Source: Symsagittifera roscoffensis (lineage: Eukaryota > Xenacoelomorpha > Acoela > Convolutidae). Taken from it: a DNA stretch of 64,000 nt. The translations under genes and the position numbers were made by a program. Shown here in pieces: positions 41,870-52,600 of the stretch (the stretch's first letter is position 1; the number at the start of each line of letters is the position of its first letter). The stretch is from positions 6,099,209 to 6,163,208 of the forward strand of contig NC_087065.1 of assembly GCF_963678635.1 (NCBI RefSeq), in the 5' to 3' direction. The notes below the pieces were generated by a model that was not told the origin of the DNA, made no database searches, and saw only the letters and a list, made by a program, of their open reading frames with translations.

Positions 41870-44186
41870 CAGGGATATCGATTCGAATCCGAGTATTCGA
41901 CCCGAATACCGAGTATTCGGCACTTCGAAGCCGAATCCGAATATTAAAATTTTGAAATCCGAATATCGAATCCGAATATTTTTTTTTTTGCCGAATACCG
42001 AATAATCCAGGGTCCACTGCTAAAAAACCCGAATATTCCGAATATTGGTTTACTGTTTTGTTTCACAATATTTTTCTGTTTTTTTTTAAGATGGCTAATG
42101 TAGAAGAGTCTGATGTCGCTGCCGAGTGCGAGTATAGAAAAGAAAAAGGAGTGGCAAAATGGCATGAAAAGTTTCTTGTGGAATATCGAGGTGGTAGAAA
42201 AACGGAAGGAAGAAAGTGCATTAAATGCAATGTTTTGATTAAGAGTATTGGGGCGTCAACGACTTCGATGACTAAACACACGCAAGTGTGTGATAGAAAA
42301 ACGGTCCAAACTGTCATTGCATCGGACCAAACTGTAATTCCTTTCAAGCGGGCTAGAGTTCAAGACGGCTTGAATGAAGTTGCTAAACTTGTATATGAAG
42401 ACAATATACCAGTGTACAAAGTTGTGCGTTCTCCAACGTTACAATCATTTTTTAAGCAGCTTCACTTTAGTAAAGTCACCTACTGTTCAGTCAACAATGC
42501 GCTGGAGGTAAATTACCAAACAGCAGTACAGAAAATTAAAGATTTGATAGTAACACGTGATAAGCGACAAATGCTCTCCTTGAGTTTTGACAAATGGACA
42601 TCAGCGGACAACAAAAAGTTCATTGGAGTATATTTGTATGTTGGCGGAGAAAGCGTTTGCTTGGGTTTGATTTATTATACTGGTTTCTGTGGGGCCGAAG
42701 AAATACTCATCAATCTGAAAAAAACGCTAATTCGTTTTGGTCTACAATTAAGAGACATTTCCTTATTTATTAGCGACTGTGGGTCGGATGTTCAATTAGC
42801 TGGCCGCAATGCCAATTTATTTACATTCCCATGTTTGGCTCATGTTATTAACCTGATTGTCAAGCAGTTTATATGCAATGTCGGAAACGAGACTGAAAAC
42901 TTTGACGAAGAGCAACTAAAGGCATTAAATAGTGACTGTGATTCAGACAATGATGATGATGAAAATGATAACACTTTTGAAACTATGTTAAGCGGAACTG
43001 TTCACCGATTGAGAGAGTTGTGCAGGAAAATTAAGAAATCCCCCACTTTACGAGATAAGCTAGCAAATGTTCAATTGGCTCTTGGGCAAACTATTTTGTC
43101 CATAGTGATTGATAATAAGACCCACTGGAACTCGCTCTATGACTGCATGACAAGGTTTCTTGAGTTGAAACCTATTCTTATTTCTATTTTGCCATCTGAG
43201 GATTTAAATGATTTTGACTGGGATAAAGTTGCGTCGATTTGTCGAACACTGAAACCTTTGAAGGAGTGTACATTGGCTCTGCAAAGCAACAAGTCTGATG
43301 CTGCGTTAGCTGTGAAAGTTATAAAATTTCTTAATCATTTGGCACATATGGAACCAGCTCTTAATTCTCCAATTCGCACTGTTTTGGGTAAGTGGATTGA
43401 TAAAAATCCTGTTATCACTGCCCTGATTAATAAATCGGGGAGTTTTTTTGAAACTATTCGAAAGTTCGCTGTTGAACCCGAAAGTGCCACACAGGTGGCG
43501 TCTAATGATCATCAATATGTGGCTGTGGAAGAAGGTTTGTCTTTTGCAGAGTTCATTAACAATTGCCAATTAGATGAGTTTGACATTTTCGCTTTTCTGG
43601 AAAATTTTCGTCCGTCCAGTGTTGATCCAGAGCGCCTATTTTCTTTATGCCGACTCAGTCGCAACTACTTACAAAATCGATTATCACCTGAGAATCATTC
43701 ACGAAATGTTTTCTTAAATAAGAATAAAAGGTTTTTGAAATAAAACTGTTCATTAGCAAACTTGTTTTAAAATTACGGTCTCTTTTTTAGATAGTGTCAC
43801 TCGATTTAGCTCGAAAAACTGGGTTGTCACTGATTTTTAACAGTTTTTAGCGATCTCAGTCGATTTAGCTCGAAAAACTGGGTTGTGAGTTGTGACTGAT
43901 TTTTAACATTTACTCACTCCCGCGATTTTTACATTATTACGCAAGTCCCAGCCAATTCTACTTGAAAAATGCTATGTTCAATACTTTTTATAGAATTTGT
44001 TGTATCAAACTTTTATGCTAAGTTTTTTGGGAAAATAACCAAATATCCGAATAGTTGTTCGAGTAGTAACATTTGGCCGAAGCCGAATCCGAATAGTAAG
44101 GGCACTATTCGGCCGAAGTCGAATATCGAATAGTTGGGCCGCGGCGAATAACGAATATCAAAAAATCCGAGTATTCGACATCCCTG
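41870..44186 (+). mobile_element. hAT DNA transposon, apparently complete
   Basis: 2317 bp bounded by CAGGGATATCGA (left) and TCGACATCCCTG (right), short inverted ends of hAT type, and by 8-bp duplications TATCTGAC. Both subterminal regions (41880-42045 and 44044-44180) are packed with CCGAATA/TATTCGG motifs, likely transposase-binding repeats. One intact transposase ORF lies inside. It inserted into an older relic ORF. Confidence 0.95.
42091..43743 (+). CDS. hAT transposase, BED zinc finger
   Basis: 550 residues from ATG 42091, without internal stops. It cuts and pastes the element by recognising its ends. N-terminal BED finger: CIKCNVLIKS..., spaced H and C in TKHTQVC (about residues 45-70). 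RNase H-like catalytic core: SLSFDKWTSADNKKFIGVYL (first Asp), FISDCGSDVQLAG (second Asp), then the CLAHVINLIVKQF motif. An acidic insert (DSDNDDDENDN) precedes the HWNSLYDCMTRFLELK helix. A short C-terminal dimerisation block reads SSVDPERLFSLCRLSRNYLQ and NRLSPENHSRNVF. Length is at the low end for hAT (often 600 or more), so the helical insertion domain may be shortened. The ATG is preceded directly by a long T tract and AAG, an acceptor-like site. Intact coding, ends and TSD suggest recent activity. Confidence 0.93.
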   Translation: MANVEESDVAAECEYRKEKGVAKWHEKFLVEYRGGRKTEGRKCIKCNVLIKSIGASTTSMTKHTQVCDRKTVQTVIASDQTVIPFKRARVQDGLNEVAKLVYEDNIPVYKVVRSPTLQSFFKQLHFSKVTYCSVNNALEVNYQTAVQKIKDLIVTRDKRQMLSLSFDKWTSADNKKFIGVYLYVGGESVCLGLIYYTGFCGAEEILINLKKTLIRFGLQLRDISLFISDCGSDVQLAGRNANLFTFPCLAHVINLIVKQFICNVGNETENFDEEQLKALNSDCDSDNDDDENDNTFETMLSGTVHRLRELCRKIKKSPTLRDKLANVQLALGQTILSIVIDNKTHWNSLYDCMTRFLELKPILISILPSEDLNDFDWDKVASICRTLKPLKECTLALQSNKSDAALAVKVIKFLNHLAHMEPALNSPIRTVLGKWIDKNPVITALINKSGSFFETIRKFAVEPESATQVASNDHQYVAVEEGLSFAEFINNCQLDEFDIFAFLENFRPSSVDPERLFSLCRLSRNYLQNRLSPENHSRNVFLNKNKRFLK

Positions 44187-44194
44187 TATCTGAC
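44187..44194 (+). repeat. hAT target-site duplication, right
   Basis: TATCTGAC, perfect match to 41862-41869. Confidence 0.95.
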
Positions 44195-44461
44195 GCCTAC
44201 AAATATCATGAGAGTGTCAAAACATTAAAATACCAACAAAGAATGCTGGACGTGGAACACAGCAGCTTTGTTCCACTAATTTTTGCGTGTACCGGAGGAG
44301 CAGCACCGGGCTCTACAAAAACAGTCCAGAAACTAGCAGAGAAACTAAACGAAAAACGGAACGAATCATACTCGGACACATTTAACTATATAAGAACAAA
44401 AATAAGTTTTGCTCTTCTGAGGAGTGCAATCCTCTGCTTTAGGGGGTGCAAAAAACTTTAA

Positions 44462-45149
44462 AATACATCGAACATAGACAATTCTCTCTGTGCTGTAATC
44501 GAGGAGGGTAGATTTTAATTGACAATTCTCTTGATGCATTAAAATAGACTTGATTTAATCATAAAATTTTGTCGTTTTATTTATATAGCGTTGGTATGGC
44601 CCTATCCAACCTGTGCACGTACCGTCGCATGACGGAAGGGCCCATATTAATTGAGCCCCCTTTATCAAGGCTAAATAAAAATGCATCAGCGAACAATTTA
44701 TGAAAGTTTTTAGTTCTAGGTTCTAGAGGCTTGTCAATAAAACATCCTCAGTTATTGCACTAATAGAATTTTCTATGCTGTTTGTGCTTTGCAGATTCAT
44801 GCATTCCGAAGGCAATGAGTCGCACTCCTCAGGAGTGCAAATGTTAGTTTGGTTCATTTAAAACTTCATTATTTCCCATTATGACTAATTGAGTTTTCTT
44901 CTGGTTTTTGGATTGTTTTAGTGGAGCCTGGCGTTGCTGAGCTAGTACATGCAAAAGTTAATGTAACAAAGAAGTTATGTTCCACTTCGAGAATTCGTTG
45001 TTGGTACTTCAGGATCTTCACGCTTTTATGATATTTGTTAGCGTCGGGTATGGGTTTTTTGACATGATTCGGCGTAGTTTGAAAATCTGCACATCGAAAA
45101 AGGCTCGGCTGAAATGGCCTCCTCGGAGTTCATAAGTCTAGTTCTAAGC
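44462..45149. other. Intergenic, no gene seen
   Basis: AT-rich sequence after the relic ORF. No ORF, RNA gene or repeat that I can support. Confidence 0.5.
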
Positions 45150-45520
45150 GTAATATATGTCTTTAAACTGTCGCTGAGTTTCATTTGATGCTGAGGAAGT
45201 TGTATATGCGAAGTGAAACTTTGCTTCTCTGAGTTATCTGTGTCCCGCTTGTCACATCGAATGGTTTTTTAATTCAAATCAAAATCTCGAGGTGCCAATT
45301 TAAGTCCAATAAGTAAGTTATCACGTTTATGAGCTTCCAATCGGAAATATGCAAAATTTCAATGACAGTTTTTTGGTTTTTGGTTTGTTCACACTTCTCG
45401 ACAGATGTATGATGCTAGACTTGGGATGCCTGTAGAGTGTTTCTTGTTTTAAGTCGATGAAAGTGTTTTTTATCCTCAGCATTTTTATAAGCACCTTCTG
45501 GGAGCCATGGATTTTCAAAA
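45150..45520 (+). repeat. Direct duplication upstream of SLC30A5, distal copy
   Basis: Shares ordered blocks with 46340-47030: GTCGCTGAGTTTCATTTGAT, a CACATCGAATGGTT-type block, AAATCAAAATCT.GAGGT, GTAGAGTGTTTCTTGT and GAAAGTGTTTTTTA.CCTCAGC. Roughly three quarters identical where it aligns. Confidence 0.8.
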
Positions 45521-45960
45521 TGTAAAGCCATTGGTATCTTAACCTGATTTTTGCTTCATGTAAACAATTAGCGAACTCATTTTTGAAAACCTTAACTATA
45601 AATCGAGTGGTCAGCTAAAAAATAGAAATAGAAAATAATGCTCCCTTTTTAATGAAGAGATCAGCCGAATGTGTCATTTAGAATAAATGCTATGACTTTG
45701 AACTTCGAGAATCAGATGGCGTACATCTGAACTCCCTTGATTTTGACATTGTCGTATTAATCAAAAAGTTTTTTTGATATTTGATAAAACAGGTTGACCC
45801 CAAAATCACACCACCAAAATCGCTTGCAACAATCACTTACATTAACATTAAAATGTTTTGACATCATAACAATCAACGGGACCCAGCACGAGCCTAACAT
45901 GTATCCCAAGATCTTAGTCACATTTTATGTAAAGATAGTCTAAACTAAAGCTATACCACA

Positions 45961-46322
45961 TGGTGACAGTCAGCGCTGGGGACGATTTCACTCAACAATT
46001 TCAGTTCTTGGAAGAGCTACTTTCAATCGATGACACGATCACTTGTGAGAAAGAATTTGACATGCCTTGAAAAGACAGAGAAAAAAATGGGTTTTATTCA
46101 GAAGTGGCTCAACCATTAGCAATTGGAACACTTGTGCAACACGCACCTATAGGAAGTGCACATCGTAAAACTCGAACAGCTTCTGTTCGACCCAAAAAAA
46201 GATACATCAGAAAAGAATCAGCTAAAATTGACAAAAAAGGCGCAGCGAGCCTACCTAACGCCCGAACTGCAAAACTATTACCCAAACCAAAATACGTGGT
46301 TCGGGCTAGCAAGAGGAGGTAG
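45961..46322 (+). pseudogene. Small unknown ORF with one in-frame TGA
   Basis: ATG at 45961 reads 34 codons (MVTVSAGDDFTQQFQFLEEL onward) to a TGA at about 46066, then stays open in the same frame for 86 codons to a TAG at 46320-46322. The second part is strongly basic (HRKTRTASVRPKKRYIRKES). The acidic-then-basic pattern and continuity across one stop look like a small gene with a single nonsense change. No family recognised. It lies between the two copies of the direct duplication at 45150-45520 and 46340-47030. It may be non-coding by chance. Confidence 0.35.
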
Positions 46323-46339
46323 AGTTGCATAACGCCAGA

Positions 46340-47030
46340 ATAATTCTAAGCCGTCGCTGAGTTTCATTTGATGCTGAGGACTTTAACATAGACTATCTAA
46401 TTTTTTAATACCATCTGAAAGGTATCAATGCCATGAGTTGAAAGTGAAGCATCTGTTTTAACTGCGTCAAGTTGAGTTTTTTTTTTGCTTTTTGGTTCTA
46501 TTAACGCGTAAGCGGAGAATTATTCATCATTCAGAAATCATTTGAGTGCAATTGAGGCAAGCGATCAGTTTTTATCTTTGCGGTACTTGATGAGAAAATT
46601 ATCACTGTTCAAAAAAGCTCAAAAACTGAATTTCAAAAGGCCCAAATATTTTCGGGAAAGTTATGGCAATTTGTGAAAGCACACGATGACTTAGTTTCCA
46701 TTAGATTTATCAATCATAATTTTGCTTTCGTATGAGAAGTGCAGCTTCGATTCTCTGTGTATTTTGTGCATTGCTTATCACATCGAAGGGTTCTTTTCTT
46801 TTTTAAATCAAAATCTTGAGGTACCAATTTAGGTGTTATAAGGAAGCTTTCACGTTTTTGAGCTTCCGGTAGGAAATAGCAAAATAGTAATGACTATTTT
46901 TTTGGTGAACTCAGATTTCGACAAAGATTTATGATACTGGATTCGGGATGTCTATAGAGTGTTTCTTGTTATAAGTTGAAGAAAGTGTTTTTTACCCTCA
47001 GCAATTTTTGTAAACCCTTCTGAGAAGCCA
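46340..47030 (+). repeat. Direct duplication upstream of SLC30A5, proximal copy
   Basis: Second copy of the blocks described for 45150-45520, with an inserted segment (about 46375-46720) absent from the distal copy. It ends about 75 bp before the SLC30A5 acceptor-like site and so may include its promoter. Confidence 0.75.
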
Positions 47031-47100
47031 CTTCTCTGTTGCTGAGCGGTGCTTCTTACTTTTTGTGGCGAAATTCCAGTGCATAAGTGTGTTTTATATT

Positions 47101-47105
47101 TGCAG
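47101..47105 (+). promoter_or_regulatory. 3' splice-acceptor-like site before the SLC30A5 ATG
   Basis: TTTTATATTTGCAG followed by ATAAT and ATG. Five nt between acceptor and start codon. Could serve a 5' UTR intron or a trans-spliced leader. Confidence 0.55.
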
Positions 47106-47110
47106 ATAAT

Positions 47111-49381
47111 ATGTTCCGCACAAATGACAATTTTGCTTCTGAAACTATCAAGAAAACAGGCGGAAGTAAAACTACTGTATGGACACTACTCAGTGTAGTC
47201 AAATTTTTGAAGTGCTTTGGACTGTTCCTTTCTTACGATGTCCTGAAAGTCTTGAAATTGCCGCAATATCTTTTTGGCGTACAATTACTGTCTTCTGTTG
47301 TCTTAGTGAGCCTGCAAAGACCATTTGCTGCCAAACGGCTGACAACATCACAGCTTCTCAAGATCTTCAGACATGCCATCATCAGTACTTTTATTCTCAT
47401 GATATGGTCTTTTTCTTTTACGATGTGTGGACCATTGCGGTCGGTCCTTATTTTCGAGCTAAGTGACACTGTGGTTCTCAGTGCAGTAGGTGCTTTGTTC
47501 AAATCAGAGACAGGTTCCAAAGCTAAGGGACGAGCATTGCTATGTCTTGGGGTCGGGGTAATCACACTGCTCTTTTTCGACAATGATAATGCAGATAAGC
47601 TTCCAAAACACCCTGAAGGCCACCATACCAATTACTTTACACATTTCGTTTATTCTGTTTTGTCCGTAACAGGATTTTCAGACCATAAAATTGGCATAAT
47701 TCTCATGTGCGGAGCGATGTTACTCTCAGTCATGTTCAAAAGTCATGAGAAGAAATTAGCTATTGAGGTAGGAGGGGCTAAGTACTTGAACTCAGTTTCG
47801 ACTACAGTCTCGACAGCAATTCTGTTTCCTCTGCTATTGGTATCATTTGGCACAGAAGAAAAAGGCGTGTTCTCATTTGTTCATGTTTTTCTGCTGCTGA
47901 TAATTATAGCGTTTCTCTCGTTTATTATTCCGTTTTACGTCGAGTCGTATGTGAATAAAGTTGACCCAGTAAATAGCCCGTCCACTGGAACAGTTTACAG
48001 TATAATAGCGGCTGTTGCCATTGGAATTGTTTGGACGAGACCTTATACTGCGTCAGTTAAACAGGTGACGCAGTTTGAAGGGCTAACCGAGGACCATCTG
48101 GTTTCGCTGGGTGTAATAATTGCAGGCGTGTTGTTTATTGTAGCGTCGCTCGCTCTGTCGGGAGATAGCAAAAACCCTTCAAAAGGAAGCTTCATTGGAT
48201 ATGGATCGGACGGGCATCCTATTTACTCATACGCGAATCAGGCGTTTATGAAAACCACATATTCAGTCAAGACAGTAATCAAAAAAGGACTACAACAAAT
48301 TATAAGTGAAAAAGATTCAAGGCAAATATTTTATTTCTTGTGTGTAAATCTAGCTTTTACGTTTGTCGAATTAATATACGGCGTTTGGACAAACAGTTTG
48401 GGTCTGATTTCGGATGGCTTCCATATGTTATTTGACTGCTCTGCTCTGTGTTTGGGACTTTTTGCAGCCGTGATGTCTAAGTGGAAGGCCAACAGCGAGT
48501 ATCCCTACGGATATGGTCGAATTGAAGTCCTATCTGGCTTCGTCAATGCTCTTTTTCTTGCAGTCATTGCATTCTTTGTGCTAACGGAATCCCTGGAACG
48601 ATTGTTTGATCCGCCGAAAGTCAACACCGATCGACTTTTATTCGTTTCAGTTGCTGGTCTTCTGGTAAATTTATTCGGAATCTTTGCGTTCCACGAAGCA
48701 CATCATCATGCACATGGCGGAGGTTGCTCTCATGGCCATAGTCATGGTGCATCCCATGGTCATGATCATTCTCATGGAGATGGCCATGACCACGACCATC
48801 ATGATCATGACCAGGATCACGGAACTACTTCGACGGCGTCGAACACAAACATGAAAGGGGTTTTCCTCCATGTTCTAGCAGATACACTTGGAAGCTGCGG
48901 AGTAATTGTTTCGTCACTACTCATCGAGTACTTCGGATGGAACATTGCCGACCCTATTTGCTCTCTATTCATCGCAGTTCTGATAGGCTTGTCTCTGATT
49001 CCTCTTCTCACTGAAACAGCCAAGATACTGTTGAACTGTGTTCCATCTGAAATGCAGGCCGATTTGAACGCCGCTTTACTCAAAATCCAAAACGTAGACG
49101 GTGTTCTGGGATTTAGCGACGTACATTTTTGGAGACATTCTTCAGCTCTGGTGTGTGCGACTCTGCATGTTCAAGTGGAGCCTTCTGTAGTTGAGCAGAG
49201 AATTATACAACAAGTGGGTGCAATTTTAAGAGGAGCGGGGGTGGGGGATGTTGCAATTCAGGTGGAGAAAGAAGAGTTTTATCATCACATGTCGGGACTG
49301 AACAACCAGCTGATCACGGCGAACAAATGGCCGACTTCATTCCAGTCAAGAAATCCTAATAAGCCATTGAGTAGTCTCTAA
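47111..49381 (+). CDS. SLC30A5: Zinc transporter 5 (SLC30A5 / ZnT5)
   Basis: 756 residues in a single exon (human about 765). ZnT5 pairs with ZnT6 in the early secretory pathway and loads zinc into the lumen for enzymes such as alkaline phosphatases. The N-terminal half has the extra hydrophobic segments unique to ZnT5 (LCGPLR-like CGPLRSVLIFELSD, HPEGHH, VGGAKYL). The C-terminal half is the cation diffusion facilitator: SRQIFYFLCVNLAFTFVELI, SLGLISDGFHMLFDCSALCL with the HxxxD zinc site (His438, Asp442), YGYGRIEVLSGFVNALFL, a His-rich loop at about 528-571, then FLHVLADTLGS with the second HxxxD (His587, Asp591) and a cytoplasmic domain ending QVEKEEFYHHMSG. Start chosen at 47111: upstream codons are the acceptor-like tract. 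Absence of introns contrasts with its neighbour. Confidence 0.97.
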   Translation: MFRTNDNFASETIKKTGGSKTTVWTLLSVVKFLKCFGLFLSYDVLKVLKLPQYLFGVQLLSSVVLVSLQRPFAAKRLTTSQLLKIFRHAIISTFILMIWSFSFTMCGPLRSVLIFELSDTVVLSAVGALFKSETGSKAKGRALLCLGVGVITLLFFDNDNADKLPKHPEGHHTNYFTHFVYSVLSVTGFSDHKIGIILMCGAMLLSVMFKSHEKKLAIEVGGAKYLNSVSTTVSTAILFPLLLVSFGTEEKGVFSFVHVFLLLIIIAFLSFIIPFYVESYVNKVDPVNSPSTGTVYSIIAAVAIGIVWTRPYTASVKQVTQFEGLTEDHLVSLGVIIAGVLFIVASLALSGDSKNPSKGSFIGYGSDGHPIYSYANQAFMKTTYSVKTVIKKGLQQIISEKDSRQIFYFLCVNLAFTFVELIYGVWTNSLGLISDGFHMLFDCSALCLGLFAAVMSKWKANSEYPYGYGRIEVLSGFVNALFLAVIAFFVLTESLERLFDPPKVNTDRLLFVSVAGLLVNLFGIFAFHEAHHHAHGGGCSHGHSHGASHGHDHSHGDGHDHDHHDHDQDHGTTSTASNTNMKGVFLHVLADTLGSCGVIVSSLLIEYFGWNIADPICSLFIAVLIGLSLIPLLTETAKILLNCVPSEMQADLNAALLKIQNVDGVLGFSDVHFWRHSSALVCATLHVQVEPSVVEQRIIQQVGAILRGAGVGDVAIQVEKEEFYHHMSGLNNQLITANKWPTSFQSRNPNKPLSSL

Positions 49382-49426
49382 ATTAGACCGAAATCCATTT
49401 TGGTGGTACATAACTTGTTAGATGTT

Positions 49427-49432
49427 ATTAAA
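49427..49432 (+). terminator. Candidate polyadenylation hexamer of SLC30A5
   Basis: ATTAAA, 46 nt after the stop and about 180 nt before the next gene's ATG. Confidence 0.45.
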
Positions 49433-49600
49433 TGTACTATATTTGAATCAAATTGTAAAACAATGGCAACTATTTAAATGTTAAATGTTTTTTTTTTTAA
49501 TGGTGTCAAGTCTTATTTGTATGAAGGTTACAAAATTCATTGGCTGTAACATAATTTTTCTTCGAAAGACTAACTAGAATGTGATAACTAAAAAATGTTA

Positions 49601-49609
49601 TTTTTTAAG
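49601..49609 (+). promoter_or_regulatory. 3' splice-acceptor-like site before the PCED1 ATG
   Basis: TTATTTTTTAAG followed by seven nt (TCTCGAA) and ATG. The distance from the SLC30A5 stop to the PCED1 ATG is only 235 bp, with no obvious separate promoter. Confidence 0.5.
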
Positions 49610-49616
49610 TCTCGAA

Positions 49617-52600
49617 ATGGTAAACGAGGAAAGCAAGGAAGCAGAAGCGATAGATGCCAATAAAGAAACAGATTTATCCTCTACGACGACTAAAACAGAT
49701 GTAGATATCGAAATATCCAAAGATGATACTAATAGTATTGAAGAAAAAGGGGCACAAGAAACTTCAACGTCTTTGCCAACGACTGAAAATGAAGTAGCTA
49801 AAAACAATGGTGTCGAAGTTAGCAATAATAAAGATACTACCGAAAAAAGCGTTACTGAAGCTTCTGTGTTCGAAAAAGACGACGAAACTAAAGAAATGTC
49901 ATCAAATGATTCGGAGGAGATTTCAGTAATTAGAGATTCAAAACCAGAGGAGTTAAATGACGTCACTCCTGAACCAGAAGTTTCTAAAGATGAGCAAAAA
50001 GGTGAAAATATAAAAGAGCCCAAAGCAACCGAATCAGAAGTAGAAACAAATGTTGCCGAGAAAGAAAAAGACGAAAAGCCGTCATCATCGGCAACATCAA
50101 AGCCACCGTTTGCGACGACGACAGCTGCGAAATCAAACAAGTCACGTGACTCGGGATTCTTCTCGGATCCCCAACCCCTGGCACAACAGAGACTTCCCCT
50201 GATAGCACCTCTGGCACCTGTGACTGACAGTGTGGACGTGCCTGCTTATACTTGCGAGGAGGCCAAACAGCTATTAAAGGGAAAGAAGATCGTATATCTG
50301 GGAGATTCGAGTAAGTATTTTAACTGTTGTTTGATTTGGATATTCAATTATGTGTATTTTTATTGGCCAAGAGCTCAGCCGATATTTCGTTCAGTTTGAA
50401 AAGGTCTGAAGAAAGAAACTTATGATGATGATGATGATATTGGCGAGGAAAATAAAAGTACCTCGTGTATTTTTTTTCAAGTTAACGCTGAAATTTAATA
50501 GATTTTCAAATGCGTAGTGTCGCTCTTTGTTTTCAGTTCAGCGCGCGTCTTACAAGGACCTGGTGCTGTTGCTACAGGAGAACAGATTTATGACTAAGCA
50601 GGAGAATCGCGCCAGGGTAACTTAAACATGGAAGTTTTTATAGCAGGAAAGCGTTAGCTCTCTCTCTCTCTCTCTCTCTCTTTAACTTTGAACTTTATAG
50701 CTCATCAAATATTGTCTCGGACGTCAATTTTTGGCTAAGACTTTTTGGCTATTCGCTCGAGAAGTGAGCGAATGCATGGCCGATTTAGTAACATTGTGAT
50801 TTCGAAGATACCATGAGCATCGCTTTATAAATTGCAGTCGTCACTTAAAAATGAACTAGTATTGTCGATTTATTTATCAAAATAAATAATTTGATGAGCT
50901 ATTTGGTACTCAGTAGCTAGCAAAACTAAACTTATAAGAAAAAGTATGCTAGTTTTTTCCTAAAAACAGCTTGTCTAACAGAATCAGTGAAAAGAGATTC
51001 CTATTTTTTAGCTAATACAAGACCAATGATTTAGTTCATGTATAGGAAGGGTTTTTTTTGAGACGCTGTGGGAAATGTTTTACCGCTTTTTGCATAAACT
51101 TTAGTTTTTCTTAAAACCTTTTATCGATTTTCAAAAAAGGGTTATCTAGAGAAAGTTCTCTTACACCCTTGTGTGTCTGAATACTCACCTGGTCTCTTTT
51201 TGCTTAACCACTTTGTCTACAACCTACGAAAAAGTCTTTGGGGAAGATTTTACCGATATTTTTGGTGTTTCTTTCGTTAGTTCAGTAAGCTCCCCTGCAA
51301 TAACGGCAGTTCACAATTTTTCTACCCAAAAAGTTATCGTCCTCGGAAATTTAATTTTTTTTGTTTGAGCGTTTTTTCTTGTAAGTTTTATGAATTTTAC
51401 AATATTTACCCTCCTATATCTGAGATTTTTGGTCCAATCAAAAGAATGGGTTGTAGAAAGCTCTTGTGCATATGCAACTACGCTTAAATTTTATTACACA
51501 AAAAATTATGGCTTTCGGAAAAATCAAAAATTTGATAGTATTTTTTTTGAATTTTCTTATAAAGTATCCTGTCAAATCTGAGCTGAAAAGTTCAACCAAA
51601 AAAAAGTTGCGCGAATTTTTACTGCAGAAGCGGCTACTCTTTTTTTGTAAGACAAATGTTATACATTGGAAAAGTTCCAATATCTCAAAAATGTTCCTTC
51701 TTCTCACTTATTTTAGTAGAAACAGCTAAGGATTTGAGCAAATTCCAATTTTTGGAAACATACATTTTGTCCTGCATCAGTATTACAAATTCAAAAAGTA
51801 CCTCCAGCTTTAATTGAGTCCTAGGTATCCTTTATCGAGATATACGAAAGTTTTGATTCACTTAGTTTCTAACATTTATCATTTTTTCGATTTATGCATG
51901 TTTTTATTGCGTTGTATCGCAAGTGGTGCGAATATCCGCTTCATCTCTGTGTAAAAAAGATGGTAATACTGCTGTCAGGGGAGAAAAAAGTTTTCAACCT
52001 TTCTTTATATTTAAGTTTTCAACCGAAGCAACATTTAGTTTTCAACCGATAAAATGGACTAAATTTTTTTTGCAATTACCTGACATCCAAGGCTGAAACT
52101 ATTGATGAATGAAACTATTTAAGGATCTAGCCGCTTTCAAAATAGAAATCTGTTCTTCGGAAATTTTTTTCTGACATTCAGTTCAGGCTCACGAGCTTTT
52201 ATTGGAGCCAGAGAACTGTAGGAAAACTGCGAATTTTTTGTCTAGTGAAGTATGTTGAAGTCAACTAGGAGACTTAGTTTTCCAACGAGAAGGAAACGAG
52301 ACCTGAAGTCCGAAATTGCCTAAAATTAAAATCGTTTCGCCCTTGCGATTAGGCTATACTTTTAAAAAAGTCGATGAATGTAGTTCAGATTCTTATGTAG
52401 GTCGCGATGATTTTTTTTAGGTAAAATTTGTTCAGTCTCAGTTTTACTTTTTCGCGTTTTGACTTTTAATTTGTTTTTAACTTCAGTTAAATTTATTTTT
52501 TAAAAGGAAGACAAACTTCACAATCGAGCAGCAAAATTTTAAAGGTCACATAAAGCGTTGTCGACTTATAGTTCCGAAAGTGGAATTTAATTTTCAGATT

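Larger units (their letters stand above)
41573..44460 (+). pseudogene. Relic ORF (RT-associated C-terminal family) split by the hAT insertion
   Basis: Reading the parts 41573-41861 and 44195-44460 on either side of the hAT element gives one frame. It has DDARLDIKANGLWGGRFSRI, FFDVKIFNPHAKSCPK, then RMLDVEHSSFVPLIFACTGG and ISFALLRSAILCFRGC. From memory, this matches a multi-copy conserved ORF of marine-invertebrate genomes found behind reverse transcriptases. The spaced acidic residues (RLDI, FFDVKI) suggest a nuclease-like fold, but that is inference. The upstream part is degraded. An (AAC)n run (41716-41733) codes Asn repeats. Confidence 0.65.

Noticed and set aside
48671-48871. Antisense Met-rich ORF
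   Set aside because: Shadow of the SLC30A5 histidine-rich loop.
49598-50140. Antisense ORF of 180 residues opposite PCED1 exon 1
   Set aside because: Ser/Val-rich shadow of the Glu/Ser-rich disordered N-terminus; the sense strand has the spliced, motif-bearing gene.
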